This document shows positions 23,703 to 30,328 of a stretch of DNA of 30,328 bases, one piece after another (the first letter of the stretch is position 1; every line of letters begins with the position of its first letter). Under the pieces are notes generated by a model. It ran no database searches. It saw nothing but the letters and a program-made list of their open reading frames with translations, and was not told the origin of the DNA. The translations under genes were made by a program, and so were the position numbers. This stretch comes from JAJZJT01 sp049964655 (GTDB lineage Bacteria > Actinomycetota > Acidimicrobiia > Acidimicrobiales > RAAP-2): assembly GCA_049964655.1 (NCBI GenBank), contig JBMFXC010000026.1, positions 1 to 30,328 of the forward strand. Direction: 5' to 3'.

Positions 23703-24968
23703 ATGCGACTGCGTTCTCGCCAGGCTGTGGCGGCTGCCGTGGGGGTCATCTGTGTCGGCACCCTGGCTGCCTGTAGCTCGAGCTCCACGTCCTCCAGTGG
23801 GAGCTCGTCGGGAGCGGCGTCGGGCTCCCCGGTGACCCTGGGGGCGATCGAGACGGTGAGCGGCCCCTTCGCCCAGATCGGCCAGTCCAAGGTGGCCGGC
23901 ATGAAGGTCGCCATCAACCAGATCAACAAGGCGGGAGGGGCTGACGGCCACAAGCTCGTCCTGTCGGTGAAGGACGAACAGGCAAGCACCACCGCCACGG
24001 TGACCGACGTGCGCGAGCTGCTCGGCGCCGGGGTCAAGCTGATCATGGGAGGTACGACCGACTCCGACTGCCTGGCTGCGGCGCCGCTCGTCAACAGCGG
24101 CGGCGGCATGATGCTCGGCACGTCGTGCCAGACCAACCTGCTCGAGACGACCAAGTTCGTCCCGTCGTTCTTCGAGATCGCCCCCAACAACCACATGCTC
24201 TCCATGGCCACCGCCCAGCTGGCGGCGAGCCAGTTCGGGAACATCAAGACGTGGGACGGCGTCGGCCCCGACTACCAGTTCGGCCAGGAGGTCTGGGCCA
24301 GCTTCCAGAAGGACCTGAAGCAGCTGGAGCCGACGGTCACGTTCCGCAAGAACGTCTTCATCCCGTTGACCGAGACGCAGTTCGACCCCTATATCAGCTC
24401 GCTGCTCTCGGGCCTGCCGGCCAACAGCGCCCAGACCAACGGCCTGTTCATGTCGACGTTCTCGGCGACCACCGTCGGCCTGGCCAAGCAGGGTGCCTCC
24501 TACAACATGTTCGGCAAGTACAACGTGGTCCTGAACCTGGGGGGCTCGACGCCGACCGCCCAGGCGCTGGGCTCCGCCACGCCGTCGATGTGGTTCATCT
24601 ACGACTACTACAACGGCGCCTACCACAACGCCATGAACTCCCAGTTCGTCAGCGACTACGAGGCCGCCAACGGAGGACAGGTGCCGAACGCCTGGTCCTA
24701 CGAGGGCTACACGGCCGTGGAGGCCTACGCCGCTGCGATCGACAAGTCCCACAGCACCAGCGTGCCGACGCTCATCAAGACGATGGCGGGGATGACCTTC
24801 AACACGCCCAAGGGCGAGCTGACCTTCCGCAAGCAGGACCACCTGCTCGAGTCGCCGGTCACCGTCTGGCACGTGGTCGGGGACGCCAGCGCACCGGGCG
24901 GCTTCAAGGTCACGAGCTCCAGCACCATCCCGACGTCGAAGGTGCTGCCGCCCGTCAACGTGAGCTAG
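23703..24968 (+). CDS. Branched-chain-type ABC transporter substrate-binding lipoprotein
   Basis: This is the periplasmic-binding-protein (type I, Leu/Ile/Val-like) component expected to feed the LivHMGF importer. The 421-residue precursor has a signal peptide with lipobox LAAC, so it should be a membrane-anchored lipoprotein, followed by a Ser/Gly-rich linker. The mature part starts VTLGAIETVSGPFAQIG and shows the family features QINKAGGADG, GGTTDSDCLAAAPL and a late WSYEGYTAVEAYAAAI. ATG 23703 is chosen because it opens the signal peptide and is preceded by GGGAG; upstream in-frame codons cross the operator. The stop lies seven bases before the flavoprotein gene, so the enzymes downstream are probably co-transcribed with it. 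The ligand is unknown. Confidence 0.93.
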   Translation: MRLRSRQAVAAAVGVICVGTLAACSSSSTSSSGSSSGAASGSPVTLGAIETVSGPFAQIGQSKVAGMKVAINQINKAGGADGHKLVLSVKDEQASTTATVTDVRELLGAGVKLIMGGTTDSDCLAAAPLVNSGGGMMLGTSCQTNLLETTKFVPSFFEIAPNNHMLSMATAQLAASQFGNIKTWDGVGPDYQFGQEVWASFQKDLKQLEPTVTFRKNVFIPLTETQFDPYISSLLSGLPANSAQTNGLFMSTFSATTVGLAKQGASYNMFGKYNVVLNLGGSTPTAQALGSATPSMWFIYDYYNGAYHNAMNSQFVSDYEAANGGQVPNAWSYEGYTAVEAYAAAIDKSHSTSVPTLIKTMAGMTFNTPKGELTFRKQDHLLESPVTVWHVVGDASAPGGFKVTSSSTIPTSKVLPPVNVS

Positions 24969-24975
24969 CCCGAGC

Positions 24976-26415
24976 ATGAACCGTCCGACGACTGCCGGTG
25001 GCGGCGAGGGTGTCGACCTCGTCGTCGCCGGCGCCGGCGGCGGTCTGGTCGCCGCCGCCCGGGCGGCCGAGCTCGGCCTCTCCGTGCTGGTCGTCGAAGC
25101 CAGCAGGCACTTCGCCCACAGCAACAACACGGCCATGTCGACGGCCATGGTGCCAGGGGCGGGCACCCGGTGGCAGGCCGAGGCTGCCGTCGACGACTCG
25201 CCCGAGGTGTTCGTGGAGGACATCCTCCACAAGACCGACGGCACGGCGGACGCCGAACTGGCCCGTGCCTTGGCCGGGGTCAGTGCTCGTCTGGTGACCT
25301 GGCTCGCCGACCGGGTCGGCCTTCCCCTCTCCCTCGTTACCGACTTCCCCTACCCGGGGCACTCGCGCTTTCGGTGCCACACCGTCCCAGGGCGCAGCGG
25401 CCAGTCACTGCTTGCCGGTCTCATCCGCCATGTCGCCGACCAGCCGACGGTGACCGTCCTCAATCCGGCACGGCTGACCGGCGTTCAGGTCGACGGACGA
25501 GTCGAGGGCGTGACGGTCACCTACCCGGACGGTACGACTGAGCAGATCGCCGCCGGATCGGTCCTGTTGGCCACCAACGGGTTCGGAGCCGACCCCGACC
25601 TCGTCCGTCGCCACATCCCCGAGATCGCTGGTGCCGAGTACCACGGGAGCGCCGAGTCCACCGGCGATGCCCTGCGCCTGGGGGCGGGCCTCGGTGCCGG
25701 TACCGGCTTCCTCGACGCCTACCAGGGTCACGCCGCACTGTCGCCCGCCGGCACCCTGGTCGGTTGGGCGACCGTCATGCACGGCGGCTTCTTGGTGAAC
25801 GAGGCCGGGAGGCGCTTCGGCAACGAGACGGTCGGCTACTCGGAGTATGCCCGGGAGGTCCTCCGCCAACCCGGGGGTCACGCCGTCTTGGTGCTCGACC
25901 GACGGGTTCACGACGCGTGCCTTGCGTTCGACGACTTCCGTGACACCGTGGCGTCCGGCTCGTTGCGCTGGGCGGACACCGTCGAGGAGCTCGCTGCTGT
26001 CGCCGGGGTCGACGCCACCGGCCTCGCCGCGACCTTCGCCGAGGTCGAGCAGAGCGCCCGCAGCGGAGAGAGCGACACCTTCGGGCGCGCTTACTGGGAG
26101 GCGCCCCTGGTCGCACCGTTTGCCGCCGTGCGGGTGCACCCGGCGCTGTTCCACACCCAGGGCGGCCTGCGTGTGGACGGGGCCGCCCGCGTGCTTGCCG
26201 TCAGTGGAGACCCGATCGGTGGCTTGTACGCCTCGGGCGGCGCGGCCATGAGCATCTCGGGTCACGGCCCCACCGGGTACCTCGCCGGCAACGGGCTCCT
26301 GCCCGCGTTGGGCCTGGCGCTCCTGGCCGCAGAGCATGTCGCCACCGAGCAGACCGCCACCGAGCAGACCGCCACCGAGCAGACCGCCACCGAGCAGAAA
26401 GGCCTTCGTCGATGA
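24976..26415 (+). CDS. Fumarate reductase/3-ketosteroid dehydrogenase-type FAD oxidoreductase
   Basis: This 479-residue flavoprotein is of the FAD_binding_2 (fumarate reductase / succinate dehydrogenase-like) group. The N-terminal dinucleotide fold reads DLVVAGAGGGLVAAARAAELG, followed by an acidic residue in VVEAS. Later blocks are LLATNGFGAD, ESTGDALRLG, GGFLVNEAGRRFGNE and a C-terminal GGLYASGGAAMSISGHG. It probably introduces or removes a C=C bond next to a carbonyl, or oxidises a related group. It follows the binding protein by seven bases and overlaps the EthD-like gene (ATGA). Its C-terminus carries an ATEQT repeat from a 15-bp tandem repeat with no evident structural role. Confidence 0.87.
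   Translation: MNRPTTAGGGEGVDLVVAGAGGGLVAAARAAELGLSVLVVEASRHFAHSNNTAMSTAMVPGAGTRWQAEAAVDDSPEVFVEDILHKTDGTADAELARALAGVSARLVTWLADRVGLPLSLVTDFPYPGHSRFRCHTVPGRSGQSLLAGLIRHVADQPTVTVLNPARLTGVQVDGRVEGVTVTYPDGTTEQIAAGSVLLATNGFGADPDLVRRHIPEIAGAEYHGSAESTGDALRLGAGLGAGTGFLDAYQGHAALSPAGTLVGWATVMHGGFLVNEAGRRFGNETVGYSEYAREVLRQPGGHAVLVLDRRVHDACLAFDDFRDTVASGSLRWADTVEELAAVAGVDATGLAATFAEVEQSARSGESDTFGRAYWEAPLVAPFAAVRVHPALFHTQGGLRVDGAARVLAVSGDPIGGLYASGGAAMSISGHGPTGYLAGNGLLPALGLALLAAEHVATEQTATEQTATEQTATEQKGLRR
26341..26397 (+). repeat. 15-bp tandem repeat encoding ATEQT at a C-terminus
   Basis: Three perfect copies of GCCACCGAGCAGACC and a near-complete fourth encode ATEQ(T) four times at the end of the flavoprotein. 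The repeat ends just before the ribosome-binding site AAAGG (26398-26402) of the next gene. Confidence 0.9.
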
Positions 26416-26771
26416 TCAAGACGATCCTGGGGTACGAGATCGAGCCGGGCGTGTCGGAGGAGGAGTACGAGGACTGGCTGTTCAACGTGCATGCACCCGA
26501 CATCCTGGCCAACCCGCACGTGGACCGACTGGTGTTCAACAAGGTGCTCCGTCCCGTCAGGGCGACCTCCGGCCAAACCCCGGTCCCCGAAGGCCTCACC
26601 TTCTACCGCATCGCCGAGATGCACTTTGCCGACGAGGACGCCTACGAGCGGTACCTGGCCTGGTTCGAGGAGCATCCGATCGCCCCGGAGCGCACGCCGG
26701 CGGGGCGGACGGCCTTCAGGTTCTACGTGCTCGCTACCACCCGGGTCGTCGAGAGGGAACCAGCCCGGTGA
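26412..26771 (+). CDS. EthD-like dimeric alpha/beta-barrel protein
   Basis: This 119-residue protein looks like an EthD-domain (dimeric alpha/beta-barrel, ferredoxin-like) protein. It begins MIKTILGYEIEPGVSEEEYEDWLFNVHAPDIL, the usual EthD pattern with a conserved HAP, and later has YRIAEMHFADEDAYERYL. Such proteins accompany oxidation pathways and some are cyclases or decarboxylases, but many have no known reaction. ATG 26412 has AAAGG nine bases upstream and overlaps the flavoprotein stop; its stop overlaps the next gene's GTG. It likely works with the flanking flavoprotein or racemase-like protein. Confidence 0.7.
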   Translation: MIKTILGYEIEPGVSEEEYEDWLFNVHAPDILANPHVDRLVFNKVLRPVRATSGQTPVPEGLTFYRIAEMHFADEDAYERYLAWFEEHPIAPERTPAGRTAFRFYVLATTRVVEREPAR

Positions 26772-27628
26772 CCGGTGGTGCCGGGGCCCCGGTACGGGTG
26801 TGGTTCCAGAAGCACACCGTGGAAGGCCGACTACCGCTTCTCGACGACGCCTACCGCGAGCACTTCGCCGCGGTGGCCCGTCCGGGCACCGAGGTCGTGG
26901 TCCGGACGTTGCCCGAGGCCGCGTACGACTCGCCCATCCCGGCTGGCTTCGTGCGTTACGGGGCGGTCGAGGCGTTCTTCGCCGCCCACTTCGCCGCGGC
27001 GGCCTGGCACGCCGAGCAGCAGGGGTTCGACGCCTTCATCGTCGGCGCCAGCCAGGATCCGGGTCTCGCCGAGGCGCGGGCCGTCGCCGGCATCCCGGTG
27101 CTCGGGTACGGGGAGACCGCCTTTCACCTGGCAGCGATGACCGGTCGCTCCATCGGGGTGGTGGGGTTCATCCCCGAGCTCGAGGAGCCGTTGCGGGAGA
27201 ACCTGGAGCACTTCGGCCTCTCGGGGCGGGTCCGTGCCTTCTCCTACGTCGACACACCTGCCGAGGTGATGGTGCAGGCGCTGCGAGGCGAGCCCGGTCC
27301 GTTCCTTGCTGCGTTCGCCGAGGCGGCCGACCGAGTGGTGGCGCGCGGTGCCGAGGTCATCATCCCCGGGGAAGGGCTGCCGAACGAGGTCCTCTGGGCG
27401 GCGGGGATCCGTTCGCATGGCGGCGCGGCGATCCTCGACCCGGATGGGATGGTGGTGAAGGCCGCAGAGCTCTTGGTGGACCTGCGCCGGTCGGGCATCC
27501 TCGGCCCGTCACGCAACGGGTACCGGTCCCGGCGCCCCCCCGCTGACGTGCTCGCTCATCTGGTCGAGGTGTTCCAACCCGCCAGCTGGGCGGAGCCGCC
27601 ACAACCTTCACCGCCCACCGGTCGGTAG
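26768..27628 (+). CDS. Asp/Glu/hydantoin racemase-family protein lacking all cysteines
   Basis: This 286-residue protein appears to belong to the Asp/Glu/hydantoin racemase superfamily (also maleate isomerase and arylmalonate decarboxylase). Recognisable blocks are FDAFIVGASQDPGLAEARAVAGIPVLGYGE, GRSIGVVGF and GAEVIIPGEGLPNEVL. In active racemases the first and third blocks each carry a catalytic cysteine (a G-C-x-x-DP and a GC[ST] type motif). Here those places read GAS and PGE, and the whole protein contains no cysteine. It therefore cannot use the usual two-cysteine mechanism. GTG 26768 overlaps the EthD-like stop; the open frame upstream is a shadow. It is the last gene of the binding-protein operon, before a convergent permease. 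Confidence 0.72.
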   Translation: MTGGAGAPVRVWFQKHTVEGRLPLLDDAYREHFAAVARPGTEVVVRTLPEAAYDSPIPAGFVRYGAVEAFFAAHFAAAAWHAEQQGFDAFIVGASQDPGLAEARAVAGIPVLGYGETAFHLAAMTGRSIGVVGFIPELEEPLRENLEHFGLSGRVRAFSYVDTPAEVMVQALRGEPGPFLAAFAEAADRVVARGAEVIIPGEGLPNEVLWAAGIRSHGGAAILDPDGMVVKAAELLVDLRRSGILGPSRNGYRSRRPPADVLAHLVEVFQPASWAEPPQPSPPTGR

Positions 27629-27672
27629 CCGCACCCGCCCACGGTCTGTCACCCCCAGTCTGTCACCGCGGT

Positions 27673-27694
27673 CGCGAGCCGCCGGGGGCTCGCG
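27673..27694. terminator. Hairpin between convergent genes
   Basis: A perfect 8-bp stem (CGCGAGCC / GGCTCGCG) with a 6-nt loop lies directly after the stop of the - strand permease and 44 bp after the + strand racemase-like gene. It has no T-run but is well placed as a bidirectional terminator. A 10-bp direct repeat GTCTGTCACC (27644 and 27658) lies beside it. Confidence 0.45.
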
Positions 27695-27695
27695 C

Positions 27696-29201
27696 TCAAC
27701 GTCGTGAGGTCGTCTTCGAGCCCATCAGGGAGTCGTGCCCGGCAAAGACGACCGGCACGACGGCACGACGCCTCGTCCACCACGCGAAGGCGACGCCCGC
27801 ACCAAGGAGCGCACCCAGGATCTCGTCGATCCCGCTCCCGAAGGCCCTGGGCCCGTAGACGAAGAACGCCACCAGCATTAACCCCATGAGGATGCTGGAG
27901 AAGATGGCGCCGGCGAGAAGGACCGGATGTCCGTGTGGTCGGAGGTGGACGTCGGGGAGGCGTCGGTGGCCGACGGTCAGGAACACCATGGCTGTGACCG
28001 AGTCCAAGAAGAACTCGGCGAGCAGGAAGAAGCCCGCAGTCGACAGCATGAGGTCGAAGAACGTCCCGAGCGAAGCGACGAAGAGCTGCAGGGCACACAC
28101 GATCGTCGCCAGACCGAGGGACGCGATGATCGCCACGTGGGGGACATGTCGGCGGTTGAGGCTGGCAAAGCTTCGTGGGAGGAGCCGCTCGCGGCCCATG
28201 GCGAAGAGGGCTCGGGTCAGGATGAAGCCGGTCAGCCACAGCCCGCCGGCGGTCGACGCCAGGATCGGGATCAGCATGGCCCAGGGCTGGTCGGGAGCCA
28301 GGCGGTGCGACCAGACGGCGAGGGGATCGGTGGTGTTCGCCAGCAGGTGCAGCGGCGTCTCGCCGAGCATCAGCGGGTACAGGATGGCGTAGAAGAGCAG
28401 TGCCCCGAGCGCTCCGATGATGCCGCCGACCCCGGGGTCGTCACGGGGGCGCTGCGACTCCTCTGCGGCGTAGCTGTCGATCTCCCAGCCGTCCACGATG
28501 GTGGCGGCGACGACGGCGACGACGAGGATCCCCCCGATTGGGGGAGACCCGAAGTGGATGGGGACGGCCAGCCGATGCCAGTTGAGCGCCCCGATGACGC
28601 CGAAGAGGGTGAGCGAGAGCATCTCGATCGCGAAGAAGACCTGGGTGATGCGCGCGGTCGGGCGCCCCCCGAGCAGCAGTGGAAGTGCGGCGAAGGAGAT
28701 CCAGAACAGCGTGACTCCCATCTGCACCGCTGCCGGTGCGTGGTACCCCGGTGCGATCAACGCCAACGTGTAGGCACCGGCCGGGATGGCGATCGGAGGT
28801 ATGGAGAAGAAGTAGGCGAGGATCAAGATCCACGCCTGGTAGCGAGAGACGCCTCGCCCGACGATCCGGGCCGACCAGTGGTACGAGGCACCGGCATGGG
28901 GGAAGTGCCGGTTCAGCAGGCGGAACACGAAACTGGAGATGATGAACGGCACCGCCACGATGCCGATCGCCGGCAGTGACCACCACCCCGCCTGTGCTGC
29001 CATCACCCCACCGGTGGCGGCTACCGAGAACATCGGCCCCACACTCGACACCGACAAGGGGATCAGGTCGCCGAGGTGGAACGACTGGGCCAGCCGATGT
29101 TCACCGCCAGCGGGCGAGGTACCAGCCGATGCCTGGCCGGCGCGAGCACGAGCAGCACGAGCAGGTGGAACGGGCGTCGATCGCTTCCCGGCCGTCACCA
29201 T
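27696..29201 (-). CDS. APC-family amino acid/amine permease
   Basis: This 501-residue membrane protein of the amino acid-polyamine-organocation superfamily has about 12 hydrophobic segments. The first helix begins FHLGDLIPLSVSSVGPMFSVAATGG, followed by FVFRLLNRHFPHAGASYHWSARIVG (the P.AGG/AS-Y motif of the family) and later ALFAMGRERLLPRSFASLNRRHVPHVAI. The first 35 residues are hydrophilic and Ala/Arg-rich. ATG 29201 is used; GTG directly after it is an alternative. It converges on the racemase-like gene and lacks the composite operator. It may import a related amino acid or amine, but sequence alone does not show which. Confidence 0.87.
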   Translation of the reverse strand: MVTAGKRSTPVPPARAARARAGQASAGTSPAGGEHRLAQSFHLGDLIPLSVSSVGPMFSVAATGGVMAAQAGWWSLPAIGIVAVPFIISSFVFRLLNRHFPHAGASYHWSARIVGRGVSRYQAWILILAYFFSIPPIAIPAGAYTLALIAPGYHAPAAVQMGVTLFWISFAALPLLLGGRPTARITQVFFAIEMLSLTLFGVIGALNWHRLAVPIHFGSPPIGGILVVAVVAATIVDGWEIDSYAAEESQRPRDDPGVGGIIGALGALLFYAILYPLMLGETPLHLLANTTDPLAVWSHRLAPDQPWAMLIPILASTAGGLWLTGFILTRALFAMGRERLLPRSFASLNRRHVPHVAIIASLGLATIVCALQLFVASLGTFFDLMLSTAGFFLLAEFFLDSVTAMVFLTVGHRRLPDVHLRPHGHPVLLAGAIFSSILMGLMLVAFFVYGPRAFGSGIDEILGALLGAGVAFAWWTRRRAVVPVVFAGHDSLMGSKTTSRR

Positions 29202-29221
29202 GGCTGGAGATCCTACCTAGA

Positions 29222-29242
29222 TACTGCGACTCATTCGCAAGT
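29222..29242. promoter_or_regulatory. Imperfect palindrome upstream of the permease gene
   Basis: TACT-GCGA-CTCAT-TCGC-A-AGTA: near-perfect inverted repeat with one extra A, about 20 bp upstream of the permease ATG. Possible operator for a different regulator. Apart from this, the 147-bp space 29202-29348 shows no feature I can support. Confidence 0.3.
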
Positions 29243-29348
29243 ACGACCTGTATGCAACGGTTGTCGTGGTCCGTGGCGCACGTCCCGGTCGTGGTCGGTT
29301 CCCGCGCTGCTGTCGAGGGCAGAGCTCCTACGGGCCGCGCGAGGCGGC

Positions 29349-30328
29349 TCACCAGGGACCTTCCAAGGTCGCGTTCGCCTCGCGCAGCGCCGTCACGTAG
29401 GCACCGCGCTCGCGGGCCGCCGCGTCGTCGCCGGCAGGGATGGCGGCGAGGCCGCGCAGCTCGCCGAGGTGCTTGAAGCCCCTACCTTCCATCCACGTCG
29501 CCAAGCCTTGGACGAGCGCCACGGCGTGCTCGGGGCCGTGGCGGAGCAGCGCCGAGGTGGTCATGACGACGTCAGCGCCGGCAAGCAGGTACCTGACGAC
29601 GTCCTCGGGTCCCTCGACGCCCGTCGACCCTGCGAGGTCGACGGCGAGGTGCTGGCGCAACAGGGCGATCCACGCCCGTGGGAGGCGGCCCTCCAGGGGA
29701 TGGGAGAGCCCGAGGGACGGGACGGACGCGACGCCTCCGGGCGCGACGTCGGGGTGCAGGAAGCGGTTGAAGAGCACGAGGCCGTCCGCGCCGGCGTCGC
29801 GGAGCCGGAGCGCCATCTCCCCGACGGAGCTGTAGTACGGCGAGAGCTTCACCGCGACTGGCACCGACACTGCTGCGTTGACTCGCTCGAGGATGTCGAC
29901 GTGGCGCGCCTCGATCTCGCGTCCCGGCGTGCCGGGGGCCGCCGGCGAGGCATAGAGGTTCAGCTCCAGTGCTGCCGCGCCGGCCTCCTGCATCTGGCGC
30001 GCGTAACTCGTCCATCCGCCCGGCGTCGCCCCGTTCAACGAGGCGATCACCGGGATCTCCACGGCTGCCACCGCGCGCTCGAGGAGGCTCAGGTAGTACG
30101 CGGCGCCGCGATCGGCGCCGGGCACGTCGGGGAAGTAGGTAAGCGACTCGGCGAAGCTCTCGGTCCCCGCCTCGACGAGGCGCGCCTGGCGCTCGATCTC
30201 CTCGTCGAGCTCCTCTTCGAACAACGAGTGGAGCACGACCGCGCCGACGCCGCCCCGGGCGAGCCGGCGGACCCCTTCGACCGTGTGGGACAAGGGCGAG
30301 GCGGAGGCGACCACCGGGTTGGCGAGCG
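29349..30328 (-). CDS. Dihydroorotate dehydrogenase-like protein (5' truncated)
   Basis: This is an FMN-binding TIM-barrel protein of the dihydroorotate-dehydrogenase-like group. The frame is open to the window edge and reads LANPVVASASPLSHT, matching the second conserved segment of the family, so only roughly a dozen N-terminal residues should be missing; the GTG at 30314 is internal. About 326 residues are visible, including VVLHSLFEEE, ASLNGATPGGW, LELNLYAS, VPVAVKLSPYYSSVGEMA, GLVLFNRFLHPD and a late GADVVMTTSALL. Family members are usually distinct from the pyrimidine-synthesis enzyme and often of unknown substrate. It lies 147 bp upstream of the permease on the same strand. With a hydantoinase-like enzyme in the window, a dihydropyrimidine link is tempting but unproven. 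Confidence 0.85.
   Translation of the reverse strand, partial: LANPVVASASPLSHTVEGVRRLARGGVGAVVLHSLFEEELDEEIERQARLVEAGTESFAESLTYFPDVPGADRGAAYYLSLLERAVAAVEIPVIASLNGATPGGWTSYARQMQEAGAAALELNLYASPAAPGTPGREIEARHVDILERVNAAVSVPVAVKLSPYYSSVGEMALRLRDAGADGLVLFNRFLHPDVAPGGVASVPSLGLSHPLEGRLPRAWIALLRQHLAVDLAGSTGVEGPEDVVRYLLAGADVVMTTSALLRHGPEHAVALVQGLATWMEGRGFKHLGELRGLAAIPAGDDAAARERGAYVTALREANATLEGPW

Noticed and set aside
23523..25244. Long - strand frame (573 codons) across livF, the binding protein and the flavoprotein
   Set aside because: It crosses three well-supported + strand genes and an operator; no family features.

Overview
The window is high-GC DNA with dense, mostly overlapping genes, many GTG starts (one TTG) and one candidate leaderless promoter. 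Together with a CobN plus fused ChlI/ChlD-type cobaltochelatase, this suggests a high-GC actinobacterium, possibly of the Acidimicrobiia. That placement is an inference from style and gene content. A run of 100 Ns (3937-4036) inside a tandem repeat shows that this is a draft assembly.

Region 1 (1-8075, all + strand) is a tight cobalamin operon: cobN (5'-truncated by the window), a fused AAA/VWA chelatase subunit, cobU, cobS, cobD/cbiB, cobC-like aminotransferase and cobA. Every junction is a 1-4 bp start/stop overlap, provided the N gap is read correctly. At face value the gap fuses the chelatase to cobS in a false frame. Read through the 9-bp repeat instead, the chelatase stops at 4103-4105, overlapping the cobU start.

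Region 2 (8154-9002) is a stand-alone CitE/HpcH-type lyase gene with a candidate leaderless promoter. It converges on the next operon.

Region 3 (9076-27628) looks like one catabolic and uptake regulon built around an IclR-family regulator (14166-14996). It has a - strand operon (CaiB-type CoA-transferase, cyclase-family hydrolase, MmgE/PrpD protein, hydantoinase-like amidohydrolase), a second - strand operon (PPOX-fold flavoprotein, Fe-S Old Yellow Enzyme, SDR), a + strand amidase, a four-gene branched-chain-type ABC transporter (LivHMGF), and a separately promoted operon (substrate-binding lipoprotein, flavoprotein, EthD-like protein, cysteine-free Asp/Glu-racemase homologue). Four promoter regions in this stretch carry the same 25-bp composite element of three half-sites, GTTYC-N7-GRAAC-N3-GTTYC with one mismatch in one copy. 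The regulator, importer and enzymes therefore appear to be co-regulated. The set points to uptake and breakdown of an amide- or cyclic-amide-containing carboxylate, but the substrate cannot be read from the sequence.

Region 4 (27629-30328) has an APC-family permease and a dihydroorotate-dehydrogenase-like flavoprotein (5'-truncated by the window end), both on the - strand. No copy of the composite operator was seen there.

The window is rich in short tandem repeats of 6-27 bp, mostly at gene ends or linkers. No rRNA, tRNA, CRISPR array, insertion sequence or riboswitch was recognised. No gene-free stretch exceeds about 210 bp.
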